A stretch of 64,000 bases of DNA from Panax quinquefolius (lineage: Eukaryota; Streptophyta; Magnoliopsida; Apiales; Araliaceae). How positions within the stretch are numbered: the first letter of the stretch is position 1; each line of letters begins with the position of its first letter. Positions 9,340 to 20,544 of the stretch are shown piece after piece. The stretch lies in the NCBI GenBank assembly GCA_020205615.1, contig CM035164.1:3685501-3749500 (forward strand), given 5' to 3'. The position numbers and the translations under genes are program-made. The notes under the pieces were generated by a model, which worked only from the letters and a program-made list of their open reading frames with translations, did no database searches and was not told the origin of the DNA.

Positions 9340-10690
9340 ATTGTTAATAAATTTCTGACGTATTCCAGAAGAACTTCTGGCCTACCCCGGGCGTGAAATT
9401 GAATTTTGTATCGACCTTGAACCCGGTATAAAACCTATTTCCAAAGCCCCATATCGAATAGCTCTATTGAACTTGAGGAGTTAAAGACCCAAGCTGCGAG
9501 AATTGTTAGACATTGGCTTTATTAGTCCTAGTACTTCTCCTTGGGGTGCTCTGTTTACATTCGTGAAGAAGAAAGATGGGAGTATCGACTTTGTATTGAT
9601 TATCGGGAGTTGAATCATGTCACCATCAAAATAGGTATCCATTGCCACGTATTGATGACTGTTTGACCCGATTGCAAGGAGCCAAATTCTTTTCAAAGAT
9701 TGATCTTAGTTCCGGATATCACCAATTGAAGATTAGAACCACGACATTCCAAAGGCGGCTTTGAACTTCGATGCGGGCATTATGAATTCCTAGTCATATC
9801 CTTTGGATTGACTAATGCTCTCTTTGCCTTCATGGATATGATGAGCCAGGTATTCAAGGAATATTTAGATCACTTTGTGGTGCGTCTTTATTGATGACAT
9901 CCTTATTTATTCCAAAAGCCGTGAAGATCATGAAGCAACACTTGAGGTGACACTCCAAAAGCTTCGTGAATATAAGCTTTATGCCAAGTTGAAGAAATGT
10001 GAGTTACGGCTTGAAGAAGTAGCATTCCTTGGGCACGTGGTATCAAGTCATGGAATATCTGTTGACCCGAAGAAAGATTGAAGCTATTCAATCTTTGGGA
10101 ACAACCTAAATCGATGGCCAAATCGTAGCTTTCTCGGTTTATTTGGTTATTATCGGAGATTCGTGGAAGGATTTTCTCGAATCGCTACTCCATCGACTCA
10201 AATTGACTCGGAAAGATACAAAGTTCGGTTGGAGCGAAGAATGTGAGAAGAGTTTTCAAGAACTCGAAGAGAGACTTATTTCATTTTGTTACGACAATAC
10301 CATCGGCTCGGAGGGATTTGTCATCTGATGATGCTTGAAAGAAAGGGTTGGGATGTGTTCTTATGCAACATGGAAAAGTTATAGCCTATGCCTCGACAAC
10401 TCAAAGAATATGAGAGGAATTATCCTACTCATGATCTAGAGTTGGAAGTCATTGTCTTCACTTAAAATTTGGAGGCATTACTTGTATGGGGAGAAAGTGG
10501 AGATCTTTACGGATCATAAAAGCCTCAAATATTTCTTCACTCAAAAGGAACTCAACATGCGACAACGACGTTGGCTTGAACTGTTGAAAGATTATGATCA
10601 TACCATCCAATACCATCACGGAAAAGCGAGCGTGGTAGGCGGCGCATTGAGTGAAAATCATATGCAAGTAATCTGAGTGCGATATTGTCA
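9340..10690 (+). pseudogene. Gyp-1 reverse transcriptase and RNase H
   Basis: Begins with the linker [15 protein letters not shown] region, then a broken RT. Recognisable parts are SPWGAL-F (9540), IDYRELNHV (9600), [16 protein letters not shown] (9888-9935, the catalytic F-I-D-D intact but one frame off the preceding part) and KLKKCELRLEEVAFLGHVVS (9985-10050). RNase H and connection motifs follow: [20 protein letters not shown] (10510-10565) and [16 protein letters not shown] (10590-10635). The role is to copy element RNA into DNA and remove the RNA strand. Many single-base breaks. Gyp-2 has the same region at 20545-21900. Confidence 0.8.
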
Positions 10691-12261
10691 ATGAGGCCCA
10701 TTTTGTGTGACTTACAAAGGATGGAGATAGAGTTAAAGACTCGAGGACGCATGTGATGATAAGCGAGTATCTGAGTAGAACCGACTTTAATCGATAAAGT
10801 TAAAGTCGCTCGAAGCTCGGACGGACACAGGGCGATGCGTTATGAAGAAGAAAGTGCAAGAAGGTGCTATCTCTTAGGAAGCAAGAATCGATGAAGAAGG
10901 AATACTTGAGTCAACTCCGGACTTTGTGTTCTAACGACCACGATTTAAAGTATAATATCATGATGGAGGCGCACAACACACCATTTGCAATCCATCTCAG
11001 GAGTACCAAATGTATCATGATATTAAATCATACATTTTGGTGGAGCAATATGAAAAGAGAGATAGCGTTGTTTATCTCAAGGTGTCTAACTTGTCAACGA
11101 GTTAAAGCGGAACATCAAGTACCAAAAGGTCCATTGCAACCACTTGAAATTCCGAGAATGGAAGTGGGAGCACATTACCATGGATTTTGTTCTGGGGTCT
11201 TCCTAAGGTTTCTCAAGGCATTGATGCGATTTGGGTCATTGTTGATAGATTGACCAAGTCTGCTCATTTCTTCTGAATCTGAGAAACTTATACACTTGAA
11301 CGTCTTGCTGCTCAGTATGTACATAAACGAGATTGTAAGACGCATGGTATCTTGGGTATCCATAGTTTACGATCGAGACCCAAGATTCACTTCACGATTT
11401 TGGGTTAGTTTGCAAAAAGCTATGGCGCAGACTTACGATTTAGCTTCGGCATATCATCCTCGAGACAGACGGACGATCGGAGAGGACTATTCAAACTCTT
11501 GAAGATCTATTAAGACTACTGTGTCCTTGATTTCAAGGGAGTTGGGACAAGTTCTTACCATTGGTGGAGTTTTCCTACAACAACGATTATCAAGCAAGTA
11601 TTGGCATGGCTCCATTCGAGCGTTGTATGGAAGAAAGTGTCGTTCTCGATTATCTTTGGGATGAGGTGGGTGAAGCAACGTTGTTTGGACGGGAGTTGAT
11701 GCGTATGACTACGGAAAAGATTCAAACGATCCGAAGCGTATAAAAACCTCACAAAATCGACAAAAGAGTTATCTTGATCTTCATCGAAAGGGCGTGGAAT
11801 TGATATAGGAGATCACGTGTTGTTAAGAGTTGCTCCATGGAAAGGAGTTACAAGATTTGGAAAGAGAGGAAAACTTAATCCTCGATTCATCGGTCCATTT
11901 TAATCCTCGATCGAGTAGGAGCGTGGCTATAGACTAAACTTTCTGCTTGAAATATGTCTACGTGTTCATAACGTTTTTCACATATCTATGTTACGTAAAT
12001 ATGTGAAAGACCGAACCATATTATTGAGTTAGAACCGGACGAAATAGCGGAAGATTTGGCGTATGAAGAGGTTCTGTTCAAATTTTGGAAAAGAAGGAAC
12101 ATATTCTACGCTCCAAGGTTATACCTCAAGTCAAAGTTTTGTGGAGGAACCACGATGTTGAGGAAATGACTTGGGAGTTAGAATCGAAATGAAATCAAGG
12201 TATCCTTACCTCTTGACATACCAGTCTCGCTAACCCTAATTTCGAGGGCGAAATTTCATAA
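10691..12261 (+). pseudogene. Gyp-1 integrase with C-terminal chromo-like domain
   Basis: The HHCC zinc-binding part is visible at about 10965-11110: E-A-H-N, A-I-H-L, then C-L-T-C. The second catalytic Asp region is DRDPRFTSRFW (11372-11405), and the Glu region is around 11465-11505 (ERTIQTLEDLL, shifted). The C-terminal part has VLLRVAPWKGV and KLNPRFIGPF (11820-11900), then KEHILRSKVIPQVKVLWRNH and EEMTWELES (12090-12190), the chromo-like tail typical of plant chromoviruses. The stop at 12259-12261 abuts the purine tract. Integrase inserts the DNA copy; the chromo-like tail is thought to bias insertion toward heterochromatin. Many frame breaks. Confidence 0.8.
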
Positions 12262-12271
12262 GAAGGGAGGT
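12262..12271 (+). other. Gyp-1 polypurine tract
   Basis: GAAGGGAGGT lies directly before the 3' LTR and right after the polyprotein stop. Confidence 0.85.
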
Positions 12272-14831
12272 TGTAAGACCCCATCTTTTATAAATAAAGA
12301 TGAATTTTTCTATAAATATTATTTTTGAATATTATGGAATAAATTTGATATAATGTTATAGTTGTGGATAATATTTATAAATTTTGCAAAGTATGCAAGT
12401 TGTTATAAAATATTAGTTTTGGTGGGGAATATTCTTTTTGTTAGGGAATATTAAATACAATGGCTCAATCGTTGGTGGACCCCTACAGCGAAATTATTTT
12501 CGGATTGAAAAACGACAAAAATATTTTATAAAAATAACGGCGGAGGTGTTCTGAATTAAAAGCTGTTGAACTACCCGGTGGTAAAAAATACGATGTCTGG
12601 CGTGAGTTGCGTAAGAGTAGCACACGGTATTGATTATTGATGCTTACGTGAGAAGTCACTCAACTATACTCAATTATTACTACGATAATTCTTGCATCAT
12701 ATCTCTTATATTATTGATTCAATTATTATAGCAATTATCATCGTATAATATGTTATAGTATTAAATCAATAATTGAGACGACAAGTTATAAATGATTAAT
12801 AATTGTTGAAAGATTAAATATGTGTTGATAAAAAAAAAAAAAATGATTTGTGGTAAGTTTGATTATTTTATGGGGGGCTCATATGTCATCATCTAAGAGT
12901 CTCTTCAACGTCGATAGTAATTACCCTTGTGAATAGTATTTACCTTAAATCGATATAGTAATTACCCTTGTGAATAGTATTTACCTTAAATCGTCGATAG
13001 TATTTACCTTCGTTAATAGTAATTACCTTTACCAGACGTCGTGAACCACTTGTCGTTTCACATTACGGTGATCCGAACCACTTGTCGTTTCACATTACGG
13101 TGCGTCAAACCGGTCGTCAAGCCACTTGCCTTTTCACACGGCGGTGCTAAGCTAGAAATCTTCTATAAATAGAGGCTGAGGGCTTCATTATTTTCACACG
13201 AATTCATTCAAGCTATAGAGAGAAAAATATAGAGAGAATAAGAGAAAGAAGAAGAGTATTTTGTTACTACTGCTTTGCTTTGCGATTTCAATCTTCTACC
13301 AAATGTAAGGGGTGTTATTCTTTCTTATTAAGCGAAGAAGCTGCTGTTATTCCATTGCTTATTATTCTCATTGGAATAACTTTTGTATAATGTGGTTTAC
13401 CCTATACTTGGTGACATTCTTCTATTATTACATTTGGAACATCACATGCATGTGTTTTACACCGGACTGGTTCCGTCTTTATTATTATTCCGTTGGAACA
13501 TCACATGCATGTGTTTTACACCTAATTTGGTTAAAATCTTTATTATTATTCCGTTGGAACATCACATGCATGTGTTTTACACCCAGGACTGGTTCCGTCT
13601 TTATTATTATTACATTGGAACATCACATGCATGTGTTTTTTTCACCGGACTGGTTCCGTCTTTATTATTATTCATTGGAACATCACATACATGCGTTTCT
13701 GTGGGACTGAATTCCGTTATTTATTATTCTATTGGAATAACTTTGCAATGCGATTCTATCGCATGCATGGTGATTTCTTTTGTTATTCTATTCTTTATTA
13801 TACCCGGTTGGTTAAAACTTTGACTTCTATACTCCATGAAATTAGTGAAATATCCTTGATATTTGCATTTCATCGATATCTTTCATGAAAATATTCTTGA
13901 TCATTCTTGAATTTTACTCTACAAAACATTATCATGTTGATAATTTGGGCGTTAATAATTCTGGATAAAATAATTCTTGAACTTGTTTTATTGAATTCTT
14001 ATATCATTGTCATCATCCTCATGTTATATTATGTTGAAAGTCATACGTGGCTTTGTAGTGCATAGATGGACTTGGTATGATTATGACCGAGAGACTATTT
14101 ATTGTAATCATGGCCAGTAATGTTACAAATGATGTGATAAAAATCCTCGATGGTAGTAGTGCATTGGTGGACGGATTGTTGGCATGATCATGACCATTAA
14201 TGAATACACAAATATTCTTGGCCGTGTGTGCATGAATAATTGTGGTCGTGATACTAAAGAATATCCTTGGTAGTAGTGCGGGGTGATTCGATGATGTGGA
14301 ATATTTATTAAAAGGTGAGTCTCGGCTATAACAGATGATGAAAAACCTTTTAAAACCTAAAAGATAGTAGACTTTATTTTCTACTTGACTCTTTTAATGG
14401 ATTGCATATTCATTGCATTTAAACCGGTTTGTCTATTGTATTTTATCGGTTTAACATTGTTGAAGACTATTGATAATTTATTACGCATTATCTTAGTCAT
14501 AATATTTCTTCTTGGGCTAGTTGAGCTCACCCTTTCTTTCACCGTTCTCTTGAAATGAGAATATAGGCGGGACGAGTCGGGAAGCGAGTGATGGTCTTGA
14601 AGATAGCATTAGTAGTCCTCACTATTACGTGAAATAGTGTGATAATAATTGTAATGAGGACTTTTTGTTTGAGTTTGTATAATATCTAGTAGGCGATATT
14701 TGTATTTAAACTCACGGTTTATGTCGTATTGTACCACGGCAGTTATGTTAATAAGTTGTATTTAAATTACATGCACCATGTAAGTGGCGACCCAAGATGG
14801 GTGATGTATACCTAATTTTGGGGGCGTCACA
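12272..14831 (+). mobile_element. Gyp-1 3' LTR
   Basis: TGTAAGACCCC ... GGGGGCGTCACA. It has the same order of parts as the 5' LTR: TATA box 13164-13171, donor-like GT 13305, 60-bp array 13371-13735, and U5 motif with 'gtagtgcattggtgg' near 14155. Differences from the 5' LTR are mostly short indels and substitutions around CG-rich spots (for example 13030-13140 against 5655-5760), not evenly spread. Confidence 0.93.
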
Positions 14832-14836
14832 ATTTT
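14832..14836. repeat. Target site duplication of Gyp-1 (right)
   Basis: ATTTT, identical to 4900-4904; the copia A leader resumes immediately after. Confidence 0.95.
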
Positions 14837-14911
14837 AACATACATTCTTTTATTAATTACCAAAATAATTTAGGTCTTGTTTTAAATTGGTATCTCCCAC
14901 TATTTTCTTCA

Positions 14912-15608
14912 AACTATATTACCCTCACTTATATAGTTCGGCAAAATCTAATTAAAGATTTGCTAGTGAGAATAAGGATCCCATTTCAAATGTATATAGC
15001 CTTGTGGTGACACAACAAACTATATATAAATAAATAGGTAGACAACTTTTGTCAATTACATCAACTATGCAACTCCTTTTCTTTTGCCTCTTAGATTATT
15101 TTGATCAAGTGGTGGCACATCCGAATCAAAATTATCCAAGTTAAGTCCCACCTAGCACTCCATATATTCAAAAAGAAAATATCATCCTTGTGGTGACACA
15201 ACAAAACAATATTGTTCAATTTTCTTTATAAGCATCAAATGTGATAAATTAACATCTTAAATACTTAATACTTGCCTTGTGGTGACACAACAAACTCATA
15301 TTAAATATTTAATACTCTATTAATTTTATCATGCTTTAGAAAGCGACGTTCGATATTCCAAATATCTTTGAGCGCTTAGGACTTAATATAAAAATTTGAG
15401 GGGTTTGTTATTAATTTGTCTCATCTTGTTTAGCGCGCATGCACATATATATATAAAATACGTGTCATATTAATGAACATGCAAAGCATGTTTGCATAAT
15501 ATATAATATATATAGTTTAAGCATGCACATATAGAATACTATATTCTACTCGGATTGATTATGGACTTTTATTCTAGTTTGGTTCACTAGAGCCACCAAG
15601 TGAACCAA
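14912..15608 (-). repeat. Stem-loop block in the copia A leader
   Basis: Perfect or near-perfect inverted repeats are: AACTATAT/ATATAGTT (14912-14919, 14931-14938); GTATATAG/CTATATAT (14992-14999, 15020-15027); GATTATTTTGAT/ATCAAAATTATC, 10 of 12 (15094-15105, 15125-15136); and TTGGTTCACT/AGTGAACCAA (15579-15588, 15599-15608). Three identical cores TTGTGGTGACACAA (a 5-bp stem with a 4-nt loop) lie at about 15002-15015, 15188-15201 and 15277-15290. Conserved in copia B at about 37465-38166. Confidence 0.7.
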
Positions 15609-16260
15609 AAGGTCAAACCCTAGGGGTGCAAGAATTAATATTTAAATATAACTATTACATTTAAACCCGGGCTCCATTACAAACGGATCTTCATGCGCTT
15701 CTTGTCCCTTGATCGCCAATTCTTCAAAATAATTCTAACTATTCCTATTACAAAACTATTTAAAATAAATAGAAACCTTGATCGTGATCGAGGGGAAGTA
15801 CATAGGAGAGAGATAGAATTTACATTAAGAAAAATTAGAGAAGGCGAGTACACAGACCCCATTTAATAAAACCCATACATTCATGCATCCAACTAAAATA
15901 AAATCCAATCACATTGGTCAATAGTCCATAATCAATCCCATTTATTATCATACACATCATCATATGCATCAATAAATAACATTCATCTCATGAATAATAA
16001 ATATTTAATATATATATTGATATCATTTAATGGACAACTTTAGTTAGTATAAAATCTAATTTTGAAACAAAATAAACTCCTTTATTTTAATCCAAATTTA
16101 AATCAAAATAAAACTATTTTATTTTAATTTATCTAATTTTGAATAAAATAAACTATTTTATTTTAATCAAAATCTTTAATCAAAATAAACTCCTTTATTT
16201 TAATTAATTATGGAATCCAATTCCATGTAAAAAAAAAACTCCTTTATTAAAGGAAACACG

Positions 16261-16545
16261 GATTCTCTTTCCTATTCACAAATAAACTCCTTTATTTTGA
16301 ATAATATGAAATCTTATTTCATATCTAAATAAACTACTTTATTTAAGGAAAAATGGATTCTTTTTCCTATTCACAAATAAACTCTTTTATTTTGAATAAT
16401 ATGAAATCTTATTTCATATCTAAATAAACTCCTTTATTTAAGAAAATTAGGATTCTTTTTCCTATTCACAAATAAACTATTTTATTTTGAATAATATGAA
16501 ATCTTATTTCATATTTAAATAAACTCCTTTATTTAAGAAAACATA
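16261..16545. repeat. 95-bp tandem repeat, three units
   Basis: Units begin 'gattct' at 16261, 16356 and 16451. Each contains 'tcctattcacaaataaact' and 'gaatatgaaatcttatttcat'-like parts. Copia B has only two units (38834-39025). Confidence 0.85.
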
Positions 16546-16750
16546 GAATCCAATTTCAACTCCAATTAGTTATCTTGAAATCCAATTCCAAATCTAGTTA
16601 GTTAGCATGAAATTTAATTTTAAAATTAAAATAAACTTTTTATTTTAAGATTAAAATGAACTTTTATTTTAAAATTAAAATAAACTTTATTTTAATTCTA
16701 AAATTATTAAGAATAATATATATATAACTATTATATATATATTTATAATA

Positions 16751-16767
16751 ACTGTATATATATATGT

Positions 16768-16802
<35 letters not shown>

Positions 16803-16830
16803 CGTTAACATATATATATATATAAATATA
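16751..16830. repeat. TA dinucleotide microsatellite
   Basis: Runs of (TA)n broken by 'tacgttaaca' within the copia A leader. Comparable but differently placed TA runs are at 39178-39205, 39258-39282 and 39437-39457 in copia B. Confidence 0.85.
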
Positions 16831-17228
16831 TATAATCACTTCCAGATCTTATGAACCAGCAAAATCATCATGTTCAAAACTTTGTCAAATAAATAAATAA
16901 AAAAAGCGGCAGGTGCTCAAATTATATATAATAACGTGCAGAATTCGTTTCCTCTTTTTTTTTTTTTTTTGAAATCAAACATGATTCTGGATTCATGTAA
17001 AGTGACTCACGTGTCATAAAAAAAAAAGAATTAAACCGTGAAGAATCAAGATGAGCATATTGAAAAGTAAAACCAGCTACGGAAATCCGAATTGATCATC
17101 ACGGCTTTTTCTCTTTCTTTTTTTTTTTTGTAAATTTTATATAATAAATTATGCCCAATTAAATTGTTCTAAATACATATCAATATATATATCAAATTAA
17201 AACAATTAATAATTCGCATAAAGGTTTG

Positions 17229-17240
17229 GCTCTGATGCCA
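17229..17240 (-). other. Copia A primer binding site
   Basis: The minus strand reads TGGCATCAGAGC one base from the LTR. It matches the initiator tRNA-Met site TGGTATCAGAGC at 11 of 12 bases. Copia B has the identical site at 39649-39660. Confidence 0.85.
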
Positions 17241-17241
17241 C

Positions 17242-19079
17242 TGTTAGATTTGTAATATTCATGAACGCAATCAAATTGCAAAAATAAGCGGAAACGTATA
17301 AAAATCAGAGTTTTAAAATTTTGCAAACCATATACCCGGATCACCCTTTATGCACAATTATTAATTAAACAAAAAGGATAAGAACAAGAATCATACCCTT
17401 GAAGATCCGAAACTTCCTTGTACAAGTTCACCTCCAATCCTTTTCGCGTTTAACTTGAATCCACCGGGTTTGGTTCCTTCCTTTGATCAACGCTAGCCAC
17501 CCAAGTGTTTGGCCTCTAGAGGTGATCCACCAAGGAAGAAGAAGGATTCAAGAAGATGGGTGGTTGGCTAAACCCTAGTTTTTCTATCTCTATAGAAAAG
17601 GAGCGTACTCTCCAACCATTTGGAATTGCGTATTATTTTGATATCTGATATAAGACTCTTCTTATAAAGATATCAGGTAATCTTATTTAATAAAATAAGG
17701 TATTATTTAATTAAACTCTTTTAATTAAATGGGCTCCCTAATCTTATTAGGGATAATTAATTAAACTCCTTTAACTAATTTTCCCTCCTAATGAGAGTAC
17801 TTATATTAAATTAATTTCTAAACTCTTTTAGAAATTAAAATAATAATAATAATTATAATAATATTAATAAGACTCCTCTTATTAATTTATATTTAATATT
17901 TCTAAAATATTAAATAATAAATATTAAGCTATTTAATTTATTCTATCACCATAGATTAAATTAAATATACATAACATATTATTACGATTATGCCATTAAC
18001 TTCTTAAATAATTATTCTTCCTTTTATGGCGTGACCCTTTGGGTTCTCCATATTAAACCGGTTGTGAATAAATAAATTAGAACAATTCTAATCTTATTTA
18101 AATAAATAAATTAAACAATTAATTTATTTAAATAAATAATATTTATTCTACAATAGGGATAAGCCTCAAGCGATCAACGACTTTCCGGATAATATAGATT
18201 TCAACATTAATCATAAAAGAACCTTTGAGTAAATAGTTACCGTACAATTCAATCCTTCCACCATACAATGTCCCAATTAAATATAAGACATGGAATTACT
18301 ATCAAGTCTTATTTTATTTAATTATATGTATTTCGATCCTTAAATGCACAACTCCAAATAATGCAAATTAAAAACTCCTTTCTAATTCATTCTGCCTTGG
18401 CCAAGGACTACTGGGTTGTTATTTATCGAATCACATAGGACATTTCTCTTCTTTTAATAGAAGTGGTAGATTCTTTATTGATCATACATTATCTCCATGT
18501 ACAACTTATTATACCCAAGCATACCCTTTGATATACCCTAAGGGCCTTAAGGAATAAGTCAAAGTATAACTCATCATACACAAGATACTACGATGATCTC
18601 AAGTCCAAGGATCACTTGTACTTCTATCACTACTGAGAATTCTATTGACGAGCAAGTAAAACTCCATTAGGTATTCCTTAGCGAGCCCGCGTTCGATGAA
18701 CTTATTCTCCAATAAGCACCTACATACTTGCTTTAGTGTCTCCACACAAATGATCATGAGATCAATCATCCTCATCCAATGAGCAAGCAACGTATGTACC
18801 AATCTATCCGGATTCACTAATCCCAATTTAGTAATCCAACGATTGGGAACTATTTTAGTTTTAAGCTTTCTTAGAATTTAGATCTCATTAGAATGATCAT
18901 CATCATTATTCTAAAAGAATTGCTTAAAACTATGGGTTTATCACATATTATAAATAGCATCATGTAGATAATTAAAAGCCTTTAATAAATTAATACTTTT
19001 TATTAATAAATGAATAAGATTGTTATAAATTATATGCTTTATCATCAAACATGATTGGCTTGTATGCATACTACTTTCA
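17242..19079 (-). mobile_element. Copia A 5' LTR (complete)
   Basis: The plus strand runs TGTTAG ... TTTCA, so TG...CA in both orientations. Length 1838 bp. It is colinear with the copia B LTRs except for a replaced block at about 17635-17710, where B has 'caacaaccacctcaccc' and a TATA box. It is followed at 19080 by gypsy gag sequence (the insertion target). Confidence 0.88.
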
Positions 19080-19930
19080 TTGGGACCACCAGAATTTAAG
19101 GGAAAGCAAGATCCGATCATGGCGGAAACGTGGATCAAGCAAATTACCAAGATATTCGATGTCTTGGGATGCACAGAGGAACATAAGGTTCCATTCGCTA
19201 CCTTTATGTTCCGTGGCGAGTCAGACTACTGGTGGGAGTCTGTGAAACGGACCCAGCCTGCCGCACTCAGCATGTCTTGGGAAACGTTTCAGAAACTTTT
19301 CAACGAAAAATACTTTCTTGAAAGTATTCGCCATATGAAGGAGGTAGAGTTTATTAGACTAGAACAAAACAATATGACGGTGTCCCAATACGAGGCGAAG
19401 TTCGCAGAGTTATCCAGGTTTGCACCTCATTTGGTAGAGAATGAGGAACGAATGACGAGGATGTTCTGAGAGGTTTAAAACCCGAGATTCTAATGATATC
19501 TTATCTCTCAAATTTTTCTTTATATTCATATATTGTCAATGTGGCTCAATTATTAGGCGAGATAAGCGAATACGTTTAACGAGGAATGTGACGATTAATA
19601 CATCCGGTGGCGGCGATCATCGGAGAAATGAAAACCAATGGGAGAAAACATTCGAACAAAAGCGGTAACTACTCTGGTGGTAATTATGGCCATGAAAATA
19701 GAAGAAGCGAGTCGGGGAGATTTTAAAAGAGGAGATTCAACAATGACAATGTGAAGACGTCGACCAAAGAAGAATCGGTTCGAAGGAGGAGAACGACCAC
19801 CTAGGTTATATCTTATAAGTGCGGAAAAGAAGGACATATCAAATTAAACCGCCTGACAGTTTAAGGTATGTTATAAGCTGTGGAAAGGAAGGGCATATCG
19901 CTCGAGATTACCTTTGTAGAAAAACCAAGT
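19080..19930 (+). pseudogene. Gyp-2 gag (5' end lost to copia A)
   Basis: Opens in frame with L-G-P-P-E-F-K-G-K and continues uninterrupted to about 19467. It shows AETWIKQITKIFDVLGC, FATFMFRGESDYWWESVK, SIRHMKEVEFIRLEQNNMTV, and YEAKFAELSRFAPHLVENEE, a well-preserved capsid domain. After 19467 the frame is broken. A zinc-knuckle region (C-G-K-E-G-H-I-A-R-D) is at about 19870-19915 with altered Cys spacing. Missing residues at the N-terminus correspond to about the first 80-90 codons of the Gyp-3 gag. Confidence 0.85.
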
Positions 19931-19989
19931 CCAATGGGGATGGTGACTCAAAAGGTCATCTAGAAAAGTCAAAGTCAACGGTTCTGGAA

Positions 19990-20524
19990 GCGTTTGTCGT
20001 GGTTCGTCAACATCACGAGAACCCAAACGAGGTGATCACGGGTAAACTAATCATAAATTTATCACGAAGTTTATACATTACTAGAATCTGGGTGCTACCC
20101 ATTCATTTATCTCTCCTGCTTGTGCTCAACGTTTAAACTTGACTCGGAGAAATTAGACTTTGACCTATCTGTGGAAACTCCGTTAGGAGAAACTTTCATC
20201 ATATCCACTCTTTATAAATCTTCTTTGATCCAAGTTGGCACCATCACATTACCTGTTGACCTTATCTCTTTAAAGATACTTGAATTTGACGTGATTTTAG
20301 GGATTGATTGGTTAACTACTCATCATGCCAAAATTGATTGCTTTCGTAAGGTTGTTAGTTTTCATATTCCTAACCAACCTGTTATGAGAATTCAAGCAAC
20401 TAAGCCATTAAAATCAATCACTATTATATCAAGTCATAAAGCTATTCGTTTATTAAAAAATGGATGTCAAGCTTTCTTAGCCCATGTTATGGATTTGAAT
20501 AAAGACACGCGTCGATTTGAATAA
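19990..20524 (+). pseudogene. Gyp-2 protease
   Basis: An open stretch at 20120-20524 contains KLDFDLSVETPLGETFI, the V-I-L-G-I-D-W-L-T-T-H-H-A motif (20299-20335) and the following strand region ending D-T-R-R-F-E. The catalytic D-T/S-G motif just upstream (20085-20100) is hidden by a frame change. Otherwise it aligns with the intact Gyp-4 frame (61780-62144). Confidence 0.78.
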
Positions 20525-20544
20525 TATTCTGTTGTTATTGACTT

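Larger units (their letters stand above)
4905..14831 (+). mobile_element. Gyp-1, complete Ty3/gypsy chromovirus-type element
   Basis: 9.9 kb, with two LTRs of about 2.55 kb that start TGTAAGACCCC and end GGGGGCGTCACA, a primer site, gag, protease, RT, RNase H, integrase with a C-terminal chromo-like part, and a purine tract. The ATTTT duplications are perfect. The gag (LGPPEF, ETWIKQI-type, two zinc knuckles) and pol sequences fit the Tekay/Del lineage of plant chromoviruses; lineage is assigned by recognition, not by a tree. The coding part has many one- and two-base frame breaks. Confidence 0.93.
14837..17228 (-). other. Copia A long untranslated leader
   Basis: About 2.4 kb between primer site and gag (read right to left). 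No coding frame is supported. It contains the stem-loop block (14912-15608), AT-rich repeats with a 95-bp tandem part (16261-16545), TA microsatellites (16751-16830) and, next to the primer site, a block at about 16790-17130 unrelated to the matching part of copia B. The rest is closely similar to copia B 37392-39648. Confidence 0.75.
1198..19079 (-). mobile_element. Ty1/copia element, copy A (interrupted by Gyp-1)
   Basis: A minus-strand copia element. In element sense: LTR (17242-19079), primer site (17229-17240), long leader (down to 14837), gag (from 4864), protease, integrase remnant, RT, RNase H (ending 1888), purine tract, and a truncated second LTR (1198-1873). Gyp-1 plus one 5-bp target copy (4905-14836) interrupts it 41 bp upstream of the gag start. 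Without Gyp-1 the internal part is about 5.4 kb, the same as copy B at 32366-41538. The left LTR lacks well over half its length and fuses directly to the 57-bp array, so no target duplication can be found on that side. Confidence 0.85.

Noticed and set aside
14837..17228. A captured host gene in the long copia leader
   Set aside because: No open frame beyond about 61 codons, no similarity I recognise, and the same non-coding block occurs in copia B.
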